Shown one piece after another: positions 40,997-52,636 of a stretch of DNA of 64,000 bases. This stretch comes from Acanthornis magna. Lineage: Eukaryota; Chordata; Aves; Passeriformes; Acanthizidae. The stretch is from positions 17,404,001 through 17,468,000 of the forward strand of contig JAWUZG010000056.1 of assembly GCA_036785705.1 (NCBI GenBank), in the 5' to 3' direction. The notes beneath the pieces were generated by a model that was not told the DNA's origin, searched no databases, and worked only from the letters and a program-made list of their open reading frames with translations. How positions within the stretch are numbered: the stretch's first letter is position 1; each line of letters starts with the position of its first letter. The position numbers were made by a program, and so were the translations under genes.

Positions 40997-43309
40997 TCCC
41001 ACAGGAACCTGCACAGCACACTCTGCTCTGGAACTGCTCTTGAATTTTGCTGCTCATATCATAAGGCCTTTCATTGCTTTATCTCCATCCCTGTAAATAA
41101 AAAGACTCTCAGAGCAAACTCAAAGGAAAACAACCAGGTTTGCAGAACCTCACTGAAGGCACTCAACAGCTGAACAGTCCTACTTAAACCAAATTAACTT
41201 TAACTGTAGCCTGGTTTTATTCACAAGTTCTACTTGATTGGGGAAAAGGTAGGATTAACAGTATTATCCCTAAACCTGTAGTTGCAAAATGTGACCTCTA
41301 CGTTCAGTAGAAGATGCCTGCCAAGCCTCAGCAACTACAAAAAGGCAGTAGAGAGCTGGTTTCAGGTAATATTTGGGTCCCAAATATGCACAGGAAAGCT
41401 CAGGAACATTGCCCCAGAGATACAAAATAACAGCCACAGCCACATATTCTTATTTTACAGACACACATTGGCTGGAAACCTCCTGGAATAAATATTTTTC
41501 CTCCAACCACTCCATTCACCTGTAAGAAGAACTAGAGAAAAGTTCCTGAATATTCTGCCCATGTTTTTGGTTTGAGTCACTAAGTAATGACATTGTTAGA
41601 GAGATTAATGTTAGAGCTTAACTGCTCCTTTAGCACCTGTCCAGTCCACGCCTGACAGAGGAAGATAAATATATTTATAACACACAGCAAAGTGAATAAC
41701 AAAGGGTTTATAAAGTTGTCTGTGACAAAACTGACAAGTTGTAGCTGGCAGCTTTAATCAGCTCCCAGCTGAGCCTGGGAAATTGGAGGGAACTGAGCAC
41801 TGACCTTTCTGATGAATCTCTGAAAGAAGGTTAAAGTTTTGTTTACTTTTTTAATGGGCAGAGTTATCAAGTTCTGAGACCTTTGGATAAAATGAGGATT
41901 CCTGTGTAAGAGCATTGTACACTGTATTTAACAAAGTCATTACTGGGTTAAAACTGTTTTTTTCCAGCAAAGGATATGGCCTAGTATTCCATGGATGAAA
42001 CTGCCTATACGGTTTAATGCCACAAATAACTGCCAGATGCTGGAAATGTACCAGATATGTTTTTCATGTCTTGAATGTGAAAAATGCAGTAGAATATAAT
42101 TTAAATTTAATTTTTACAGATCAGTGGTTCTTAAACCACCAATTTTATTTCTTTTTCAACAAGTATTCAGCTCCTGCTTCTTTTGTATGGAAACAGTGGG
42201 ATCCTTCATGTGCATTTGCTTAACTAGTACCAAGAAGAAAAATGCAAGTAATGACCAATTATTTGATCACATATTTCAAAGTAAGTTATAATTTATTATA
42301 TTGCAGTATGCATAAAATCTCTGGGTTTAAAAACTCCTGAACATTTAATCTCTTAAAAGTGAATTCTTTGGAGCCATGTCTGAGGATTGAGAGTTCCAGC
42401 AGCACTTCCCAAATGTTTCACCTTACACTTCACACCCACTGCAGCCACTGCCCAACCGCCCCCACAGGGGACTTGGTTTTTCTAAAAAGCCAAAATTGTT
42501 TTCTGATTAACAGCATCCTATCACAAAGTGTCTGCTCTTATTGCTGGCTCAAGTGTCTACTCCATAGCAGCAGCTGATAGAGACCTCACAAGAATTTCAG
42601 AAGGTTGGTAAATCAGGACCAAGGAGAGTTTTGCGGCAAACGAACTGCAAACCTTTTACTTTTTCACAATCTAATTCACTGATTGCTTTCTGCCCGCTAA
42701 CTTCTAAAAAATGAGCTCACAGCTCTAAATCAGCAGCACAGGTGGACTCACACCACTCCAAAGCTGTTTGTGAACCAGTCACTGTGTAAGTCACTGGACA
42801 ATTTTTCAAGCAGTACTGAAGGAACTTAGGTATTGATTTTTTCCAGAGCTGTACAGGATACACCTGAATGTCCATCAACAACACTTGTACCAGTAAAATA
42901 CCCTCATGTTCTAGTTTGTTTTTTATTTTCCTTGTGACTCTGCTTCAATGATTTCTACCTCGTAGCAGTGGCAGACACTGAAATTTGGTTTTAGATCTGG
43001 ACCTTCCAATTTTGTCTGTACAGCGTTATATGAACGTTATACACACATACAATGTATAAACATAAACTCGAGTATCGTAAAACCTTTCCTTCTGATTGAC
43101 AACAGTGGAATTGTTCAACTGGACCAGTTATTTACTGAGGAGGGGACAAGGAACCTCACTGCCACATGAGCATTGTCATGGAAAGGCACTGACTGTAACT
43201 GAACCTTTTCTATTCTGGCCTGTTTCATTCAGAAATGTTTTCAGAGCATCTGTTTTAACGGTGAGGGAAAATAATTTAAACTTCCCTTGTGAGATAAGGC
43301 TGTGCTGAG
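40997..43309. other. Non-coding stretch, nothing recognised
   Basis: AT-rich intron-like sequence with scattered short open frames and no identifiable element. Confidence 0.5.
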
Positions 43310-43311
43310 GT

Positions 43312-43448
43312 CTCACAGTGAAGGGACAAGAGGATCGAGGCCAGGCTGGATGGAGCTTGGAGCAGCCTGGTCTAGAGGAAATTGGGATTGGAGCAAGATG
43401 GTGCTGAAGGTCCCTCCCAACCCAAACCATTCTGGGGATTCTGTGATC
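43312..43448 (+). mobile_element. CR1 LINE 3' end fragment
   Basis: GGCCAGGCTGGATGGAGCTT, GGAGCAGCCTGGTCTAGAGG, AAGGTCCCTCCCAACCCAAA, CCATTCTGGGGATTCTGTGA: the CR1 sense 3' end. Confidence 0.92.
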
Positions 43449-44299
43449 ATCAGGAGGTGAAAGAACACGTCAATAAAGCCCAGTTCCTGCTGCTCTCAGA
43501 GAAAGGCTGTGTTTCCTCAGCAGCAGAAATCAGCAAGTGAATGATATCCTCTCTGGAAGCATGAGACAACCCACACACTGCTGAAAAGTTTTTATAAATT
43601 GTGATGGATAACTCTGTAGCTGCTTCCACCTGCTCCTGCACACTAACACAAGGATCAGCTGAAGAAATTAAGAGGGAACATAAAAGTTGCCTAAACAAAA
43701 AATAGATGTTTGTACTACTACAAAACTAATATGTTGGCATTACAGATCTATATCCTCATTTAGCTGAGTTACAATCATTAAAATACACAAACAATATTAT
43801 TAATATCATTGTGGGATATCAATCAAAACCATTCCCACCACCTAGAGCATAATAAAAATCAACAAGTGGATTTTACACCAATAAATCTCCTAGAGTGTGG
43901 GTCAGAAATAATTTATATATATATATAATCAATATATAAGTAATTAGGATTCTGGCTTATGGTTGAAAGAATTCACATCCTGATAGAGAAATGCAGGAGG
44001 ATTGGAGCACTTCTTCAGCTGATAAAATCACCAAATTGTCACTATCACTGCTTGTTCAGAGCACCTGTAAAGTTGAAAATATTATAGATATAAAAGGAGA
44101 TTTTAAAAATGCTATATTTAGTCAAAACAGCAGTCCAAGTAGTTCAGATTCCTTACTATTCACATGCTAGAGGCATGCAAGTGATCCTGGACTAGCAAAA
44201 AGTAGGTATTTTTTCTCATTTGCATGAATGCCTGATTTTTCACATGAATTCTGCCAAATGAGGTATTCACAGAATCCCACCAAATCTCACCTCTGTGAT

Positions 44300-44435
44300 A
44301 TTCACAGAATCCCAGAATGGTTTGGGGCGGAAGAGACCTTAGAGAAATCATCCCACCCCTGCCATGGCAGGAACACCTTCCACTACCCCAGGCTGCTCCG
44401 AGCCCTGTCCAGCCTGGCCTTGGAGGTTTCCACTC
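44300..44435 (-). mobile_element. CR1 LINE 3' end fragment
   Basis: Reverse-complement CR1: TTCACAGAATCCCAGAATGG, TTTGGGGCGGAAGAGACCTT, CATGGCAGGAACACCTTCCA, CCAGGCTGCTCCGAGCCCTG. Confidence 0.92.
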
Positions 44436-45968
44436 CCTGACCCACGTGCAGGACCTTGAGCCTTTGTCAAGTGCTTCTTCACATCTTTCCTTTTCATCTT
44501 GGTGTAACTTAAATTTCATTGGAGTTAGGAGACAAATGAATTAGAATGTCTGATTCACACACTCCAGACTGCTCATCATTTATTATATAAATTTACTATC
44601 CATTTCTATTCTAATGTGAGCAATTTCTAGCTCTTCAACAGTCTAAAAAGCGTTTTACTACATTTCAAAACATTCCTGTCACATCTGTAAGACTCATTCA
44701 GCTGCTAGAGCAGTAACATTTCAAAACTTTATTTGAAAAATAAATCAATTTCTTATATAAATTGTGTTGTTCGAAATTCATTCAATGCAAAGAATTTTGT
44801 GATTCTAATTGGACTTTTAAAAGTGCTAGATCTGCTCCTAAATCAGAGCATCACATGATATCCTTCTCACTTGCCTAGGGAAGTGAGCAGATTCCTTGGA
44901 TTGTTTCAAAGCTTCAGTGGAATGACTGATTCAGTTAAGCTCAGGAGCTGAATCCAAGTGATTTACATCGCAAGGAAAGCACTTGGAAAAGCTCCACTGC
45001 TGTAGTCACAGAACAATCTCATGGTTTAATTCATTACTTTCACCAACTCCAGACTGGAATAACCTCCCTGACTGGAGGAGAGCTTTTTCCTGGTTAGTGA
45101 AATCAGAGGCAGCCTCCTGAATGTGAGCATAGGATGGATAGGTCACCTCGGATTTTGCATGGAGAGCATATTAAATATATATACATATATCACTCTGGTG
45201 GCAGACTCAGGGAACAAAAGCAGTAAAATATTTCCTCAGGGAAAAATACAGCTCCCAGGAGTGAGAAAGCCTGAAGCGAAAGGTTATTCTAGCCAAGACA
45301 TATGCTGGATATTTCATTCTTTTGGAGGGGATGGAGTGGTGTTGCTCTAATATGTGGTGTTCCAATTCCTGAGACTTCATCCTACCTGCCCTTTGAAGAC
45401 CTTGGAAGCAAAACTTCTTTAATGACACCGATGGGCAGAAAGGGAAATGGAACAGAGAAGTCAAGACAGCGGTGCAGAACCATTCCATGTTTAATGAAAC
45501 ACAGGGAAGGATGATGGATGTAGATAATTACCTGCAATTTGTATCTGAGACAATCTTTGAGTAAAAACACCACAAAAGGTTTTAAAAGTGCAAGGTGAGG
45601 ATGCAGGTGGTGTAATTAATGGAAGGCAAAGCAGTCAGTACCTCTGGGGAGGGGAAGGGGCAAGTGCTGGTCAGTATTTCAGGGCTACTTGTGTCAACAC
45701 AAGATGGGAATGACTTTAGCACAGGCTCCAGCCTTCCTCAGGACAGGTAACAAAAACCTTCTGCTTGAAGATCTCAAACAGCAAGGAAGGAAAAGGATCA
45801 CACAGCACTAAATCAAGAAGAAATATTTTAAAATAACCTTGTGGAAACTTTTCAACAAGAAAATCTATGAAATGTATGGAAAGTTAATAACATATAAGCA
45901 GCACAGTCAAAAGACAGACAGTAGAAAGCTCAGCAGAGGCCCACAGTGTGCATAAAACATCCAACTGG

Positions 45969-46080
45969 ATAATCACAGAATCACAGGACAGTCTGAGTTG
46001 GGAGGCACCCACAAGGATCATCGAGTCCAGCTCTGAAGTGAATGGCCCACATGGGGATCAAGCCCAGAACCTTGCTTCCC
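45969..46080 (-). mobile_element. CR1 LINE 3' end fragment
   Basis: AATCACAGAATCACAGGACA, GTTGGGAGGCACCCACAAGG, ATCATCGAGTCCAGCTCTGA: antisense CR1 subfamily end, similar to the copy at 7241. Confidence 0.9.
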
Positions 46081-48975
46081 TACTGTCTAGAACTGGACTC
46101 TGGAAGGACACTGAGAATCCCAGCTGAGCTGATCACCCACAGCACCAGGGGCAGCACAGGGGTGTATTCCATTTCCAATCCATCGATCCATTGCTGATTC
46201 TCTCATTATGTCTAAACATCGTGAATTTGGACATTTGTATCTCTGTACCTTGCTGCAGACACTGCTCATAGGAAATACACCGAATTGTTGGGTATTTCAG
46301 CAGGAAGGGCTGAGGGGCAGAGCTGAGTGGCCAGGCCATCCTGGCTCAGGACTGCTCAGTCCACTGCCCTGTGATTCCAAACTTCAGGGGGCTGAGAGGG
46401 AAACATTTATTTCCCTCCATGGAGAGTCCAGGGACTCTCCATGTGCTACAGCTATAGCAGATCCCAAGGCGTAGTGTGGGGCACTGACTCATCAAAGTGT
46501 GGAAGAATCCAAACACTGTAATAGCATTTTTATCTCTGGGGAACTTTACAAAGAAACATCAGTTAGGGCAGAGGAGAAAATAACAGCCCAAATATTTCAA
46601 CCTTGGAAGTGTCCTATTAATGTATTTCCAACTTCTCTTCGTATGGAATGACTTGCATACAAATCCAACAGGACTAGACATAGCAGCTTCTGAACATGCA
46701 TACAGGGGGTTGGGGTTTTTTTCCTTCTTTTTGAACTAATGAAAGGACTAAATATTGAGGGTTGTCTTTTTTCTTTTTTAAATAGAGATTTACTCCCTGC
46801 TGTCTGGAGAGCTTCTGATAGAGCCACTGGGATCTTCAAATGCAGAAACTAAAATTTAGGGAGCAAAGGGAAAACAAGGACTTGAATGCTGAGACAGGAA
46901 ATCATTCACAAGAAGGTAAAGGATGGAAGAGTTTGATAAAACACTTCAAGAGAGATGACTTGGGGTGTAACCCAGGCGAGGAGTCTTCTCCAGGATGAGC
47001 TGTTCCCAGCTTCTCCTGTCCTACACACTGATATTCCTCACGCCTGGGCATGTGTGCACATGACAAACGATAGCCCTGGCTCATGGGAAGGTGCTGAAGG
47101 GAGAGAAGATTCTGAATTGAGAGCTCAGATCCTGTTCTCAGCCAGCTCACAATCAATACACTTATTCCTGCTTCATTATTATTTATATGGTGCAGTGAGG
47201 AAGGAATGGAGAACTCTCATGCTATTCCGTAGGCACAAGCACAGAAAATTCTTCTTAGGCCAATTTATATCAAGTTGCTTTACTTCAAATGACTCACTCT
47301 GTGTTTACACCTCTGCAACTGAGATAAAGGTCTGTCTGCATTGGGGATTTTAACAAGATCGTTCTGTTCTCCTTGGTCTAGCCACAGGTTTTAGCCAGGG
47401 GGAAGGAAAATAATTTTAAAAAGCAGGACAAGGTTGCCCAGCTGAGGTGATGCTTCAGCCTGTTCCATCCCCTGTCAACAGCCATGAGGAAGTGAGGGCA
47501 ACTCCATGAACCAGGAACGCTGGTGTCCTACATGTGCTATTGTGACTGAGGAGCACCGAAAGCAAGGACATCTTCAGCTCTCAGTGAGAGCACTTTTTTT
47601 TGTTGAAAAATCATTCCTCACTGTTTGGAATGAAACCCATTATTACCAATTAACCTGCTGTGAACCCATATCACTGGCTGAATTGAGCATAATTATTCAT
47701 CCATAGTAATAGCTAAAGTAAATTCTGGCAATCTCGGCTAACATTGACTTCTCCTTTGGGAAAATTTTCAATGATGCCGTGTCCTTGGTTATGTTTTTAA
47801 AAACCTTTTTTGTGTTAAACTGCAACTGAAAATGTATCATTGTGACTCATTCCTTCTTGTTTTGTAATGTTGTTTTCTTTTCCCTTGCACAAACATCTAT
47901 AACTAACTCTATTATCAACTGAAAAATTACCTCCACGTGTTCAGAAACCTGATTTACATAAACAAAGTTTTAGCATCAGTAGCCTGTGTAGGTTGTCTAA
48001 AAATAAATTTTTAAATTAGTTGTTACTTTTCATAGCTTTTTAACCACACAGTCTGATGAACCACAGCCCTGTGAGCAAATGCAGGCATAAATTTTGGCTT
48101 GAATTTATTTCAGGTTGTCAAATGTAATTTACTAAGAGAACGTCTGCCAAAAAAGAATCCAGAGGCAAACCTAAGTTGTCATCTTAAATTAAGTGTGGTT
48201 TCTTTTTGTTAATCTTTCTACATAAAAGGTTGTAAAGTAGTGCATTAAAGATGCAGCAGTCCTCTTTCCTAATAAAAAAGCAGAGGTGGAAAAACAGACT
48301 AAAGACAGAATGTTTCTCTAGCAGAGGGAACATGTGCTCAAAACCATGGAGTGAATGCTCCTGTGCTCTCTGAGAACTGCAGGCTGCTGTTTATTCATAG
48401 TGCAAGGTGGGCTATGACCAACCTGACCACTGAAGAGGAAAACAGCAAAGCATGTGCCTAAGCTCAGCATCACCTCCTTGCACAGGAGAATTATCCAGAA
48501 GGGCAAGCAATCCTACTGTGCTAGCCCTGGACATGCTGGACAGACCATGTGCCCTCCAGCCTGTACTGCAGCTGTGGAGCTCATTTCATTATGGACAGGC
48601 TGGTTCTGCCTCTCACTGAAGAAATGTTTGACTTTCAGAGTCGAGAAACTCTGAATTATTAAACCATGTCCAAACCTTTGAGTCTTTGCACCCTCCCCCT
48701 CCTCTCAGCCCAGGAAGGTTGTTCTTGCCTCCAGGGTCAGAATCAAGCAGCTCCTGCTCTTTTCATCCCTGTGGGTTCCCATCTCCTCCACATCATCCAT
48801 GTCCCAGTTGCTCACCTTAACCACTGGCACCTCTTTGCATTTCCTCCATACCCTTCCCCTGTGTAAAACTGTCACAACTGATGCCCAGATCACTCCCTCC
48901 CAGATCCTGCAGGAACTTTTCTACCGCAGCTCCATTACAATATTAACCTGTAGTAGCAAAGAAAAGCTCCAAGTT
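46081..48975. other. Non-coding stretch with a near-perfect palindrome
   Basis: No exon or mobile element recognised. It contains the inverted repeat at 46418-46443. Confidence 0.5.
46418..46443. repeat. Perfect inverted repeat, 12-bp arms, 2-nt spacer
   Basis: CATGGAGAGTCC, spacer AG, GGACTCTCCATG. It could extrude as a cruciform. No partner element or protein-site role is evident. Confidence 0.9.
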
Positions 48976-49172
48976 TAGGTTCCACATAGGGAAAAATTTC
49001 TTTACTGAAGGGTTGTCAAGCCCTGGCAGTGTTGGAGTCCCCATCCCTGGAGGGATTTAACAGCCCTGTGGATGTGGCGCTTGGGGACGTGGTCAGTGTC
49101 CCTTGGCAGTGCTGGAGAACGGTTGGACCTGATGGCCTTAGAGAGCTTTTCCAACCTAAATGATTCTGTGAA
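48976..49172 (+). mobile_element. CR1 LINE 3' end fragment
   Basis: AGGTTCCACATAGGGAAAAA, TTTCTTTACTGAAGGGTTGT, CCCTGGAGGGATTTAACAGC, GGTTGGACCTGATGGCCTTA, and terminal AATGATTCTGTGA: sense CR1 3' region. Confidence 0.95.
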
Positions 49173-51628
49173 TGTGAACTGAAAAAGCTCAGATTTGACA
49201 GCCCTGCTGGCTGAGACATTCCCATGCCCCATTGCATTCAGATGATACAAACTTCAATGGAAATAATTATAATCTAAACTAGGCAACCAAGTCTTACTTA
49301 ATGCCGTGTTTCTACAATAACACCACTTTCGTACAGATGTGGATTTGTGATTTGTTAGCCCAGGAACATTTGTGTACAATAGGGCTAGGAAGATCCCCTA
49401 TCAGTTTCTACAACAGGACTCTCTCTGTGCCCAGTTCCCAGCTTTGAAACTGCTCTGCGAATTCCCAGGGGCTGAAGACTCTTCTAACAGCCCAGTGAAA
49501 TGCAAGTGAGAAAAACAATCCTTCTGGCATCTGACTTCTATTTGCTATACAGAGAGCCATACCTAACTTTGAACATGTCCAGGAGTCACAAACTGAGCTC
49601 AATAATGCAGATTTGTTAAAGCTTCTATCTAAAAAGCCCAACTTTTTAGCTGAAACTCATGAAATGTTTTTCAGCCCACAGGTCACTCTTTTGGCCTTTG
49701 ATATGCCTGTCAGACACTCCTTTGCTGATCGAGCATCTCCTTTCTGTGAGTAGGAGCTGAAGCCTCTATTTTTGGAGACAGGTCCTTTCTATATCCCTTC
49801 TGTGGGCAGAATTTTCACCAAAATACAATCAGTCAGTGGGAAAAACAAGTGTCCTACATGAGCGTTCTGCCTGCAGTGGTCTAAAAGCTGAGGTTAAGCA
49901 AGTGAGAGGCACGAGCACTCCGGGTTTAGTCAGATTTATATGCACCTCTGCTGTACCCTTGGCTCTTTGCATAGATTAAAAGACAATATTCTACACAACC
50001 AATTAAGATCTTATCATATTAATTGAACTGCCATTATAGCATTACCACAAGCCATCTAAGTAATCACTATATGATAACTCCTTATAAACCTGCTCAGTGC
50101 CCTCCCAGCTGCCTGCAGAAAAGGTGGGGTTGGCAGTTTGCCCTGAAAGCTCAGAATCTGGCAAATAACTCCCAAAACAAAGGACTTTCTCACCAAAATG
50201 AAGCCTCCTACTTATCTGTATAGGAGGGGGAAATAGGTGTGGTTTTTTTTCTTTATGGGAACATTTTTGAAGATTTAAATAATATCTAGACACTATTGAG
50301 AGGGAAAAAGGAAAAGATGAAGCAGATACACTTTGAAGATACATCATTATCCATCATTTGAGATCAAGAGGAAGACAGATTTTATAGGGCAAAGATCCAG
50401 GCTCTTATTTCGGGTGGGAAGAAAGAGTTTTCCTTTACCTAGTAGAACCAGCAGGACAGTGGCATCAAGCAGACAATCCACCCTCATTTTGATAGAATGC
50501 GAATTTCTCTTGGAAGAGACTTAGGAAAGAATATCCTGGTAGACAGAGCACTGGAGCTGTTCACCCTCTGCTTCTCACAGAGCTTTCAGTTTAATCCCAG
50601 TGGTTTCAGGCATGGATTGGCAGCACTGTGGAGCACCACATGTTCCAAGGTGGGGTACAGGTGTAGCACAGGTTAGGAAGATTTCTGCTGCTTCCAAAGA
50701 GTTATGCACATCTCCAGCATCCCATGGTGATCACTCCTTGAATTTAATGGATTCACACCAAAGCCCAAGGATAACTGTGAAAAGCCCAGCATACAAAAGG
50801 GACGTTCTTTGAAAGTTCATATAAACAACCAATACCTTCATTCTGTAGGATATTCCCCAATGGATCATACCAGAACAACACCAGGTAAAATATAATATTT
50901 AAATTACTGATTAAAGCCTTTTAAATTTTGGCATCAGTAATCAATATTTAAAAATCATGGTGTGGTTTCAAACATGCCCCAACTGACAGCTTGAAGGTTT
51001 CTTGAAGCTGTTTACGGTTGTCTTGCAACATACTGAGTTCCTGGGAAGATTCACGGAGCTCAGACAATCTGAGTACTTAACACTTTCCAAGACTGTGAAC
51101 CTGCAAATTTTCTGTCAAAATCCATAGCAGCAAATATGTCAGAAACTTCCTCCAGCTTCACCTCAACCACACAGACTAAAAAAACAATTTTTTTTTTTGT
51201 TAACATGTTGTAGCAGCCCTGTTACCGATTCTAATATACAATGTTAATGTCCAACTAAAAGTGTTCAGGGAATATCCCACCTGACAGGGACCACAACCAA
51301 GTACCTGTGAATGTCATGGAGTGATAATGAAATGATGCCTGCATTTCCTCCGTCCCTGCTTGTCTGTTGACTTCTGGCTTTTATATTATTCATGGAATAG
51401 CCATTATCTGAATTTTCACTTGTGCAGTACAAAATCTTCAGCTCTGGTCAAAAGCTGTTTAATTTACAATCTCAAGTCCGAGCCATCGATTTTGGGTCAA
51501 GTGTTCCTGCTGAATAAGCCCCTCTGTTACCCAAGTGACACACAGGAGACTTCACAATAACAGATAGGGAGCAACAAGATCTATCAGGTCACAGCAATAA
51601 TGCTCTACAGGATGCAAATCTCAAGTTT
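49173..51628. other. Non-coding stretch; one possible cryptic leader exon
   Basis: AT-rich intron-like DNA with no element recognised. The minus-strand segment 50439-50487 has an ATG, a leucine-rich 16-codon frame and a donor-like TAG before GTAAAG; it is treated as a hypothesis under findings. Confidence 0.45.
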
Positions 51629-51735
51629 CTCAGATATAGCACAGATTAGGGGAGTCAGAGAACCTGTTCCTCCTCACCTTTCTCTGATATAACACAGATT
51701 AAGGGACTCAGAGAACCTGTTCCTCCTCACCTTCT
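51629..51735. repeat. Tandem duplication of a 53-bp unit
   Basis: Two copies of GATATAGCACAGATTAGGGG / GATATAACACAGATTAAGGG, each followed by AGAACCTGTTCCTCCTCACC, 53 bp apart with few differences. Confidence 0.93.
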
Positions 51736-52319
51736 CTGCACAGAACAGCTTCTGCCTCCATCGCTCTTCTTGTTTCCTGTTATTTCCCATTTTCTCCTCC
51801 CTGGCTCAGTGTTGTGCTCCCTGCCTTGCAGCCTCTTTGACTCGTTAACCTCCCAGAAAACCAGACACATTTTTTGTTTCCTGGCACACAGTATTTTCTC
51901 AGTGCTCTGTCATGCAGAGGCTCCTGTGCAGCAGCCCTGCACTGCCCAAGGACTCAGCGTTCCCCTCCTCAGGGAAGCAGTGGGAATCAGGCGCTGAGGC
52001 AGGACCTGCACTTGTTCACTGCTGAGCACAGTGTGGACACAGAAAGCATTAATAACAAACTTCATCAAACACAGTTCTCCAAGAGTGTATAAATTACAGA
52101 GAACTGAGCAGTTCAGCCTGTCACATGCTATGACAGAGCAGCTCAGGAGCTTTTCACAAGCAGTGAGAAAACCAAGAATCGGAAAGAAAACCACAGAATT
52201 CACAGGGTTGATCAGATTTTTCTTGAAAAAAAAAAAAAGGTAAATATTTTTCTGGAATAATTCTCTCTCAACCCATACTAGGGATAGGACAAGCCTGATA
52301 TGACAAGAAGAAGTTCAGA

Positions 52320-52636
52320 ATAGAATCACAGAATCACAGAATTGTTTAGGCCGGAAGGGTTCTTAAAAACCACCTTGTTCCACCCCCTGCCATGGGCAGG
52401 GACACCTTCCACTATCCCAGGCTGCTCCAAGTCCCATCCAGCCTGGCCTTGGGTGCTTCCAGAGATCCAGGGGCAGCCACAGCTTCTCTGGGTATCCTGT
52501 GCTGGGGCCTCCCCACCCTCACAGGGAAGGATTTCTTCCTAATATCTCATCCAAGCCTACTCTGATCCAGTTTGAAGCCATTCCCCCTTGTCCAGTCACT
52601 CCAGGCTCTTGTTAAATGTCTCTCTAATGTGTAGCT
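52320..52636 (-). mobile_element. CR1 LINE, longest 3' fragment in the window
   Basis: Reverse-complement CR1 of about 315 bp: TAGAATCACAGAATCACAGA, TTTAGGCCGGAAGGGTTCTT, CATGGGCAGGGACACCTTCC, CCAGGGGCAGCCACAGCTTC, GGAAGGATTTCTTCCTAATA, CCATTCCCCCTTGTCCAGTC. It reaches past the 3' end into the region next to the ORF2 stop; no coding capacity remains. Confidence 0.95.

Noticed and set aside
39934..41096. Cysteine-rich frames repeating CLLCCDEGSAAHCLCS
   Set aside because: They follow the 158-176 bp tandem unit and shift frame between copies; cysteine spacing does not fit EGF or other secreted modules.
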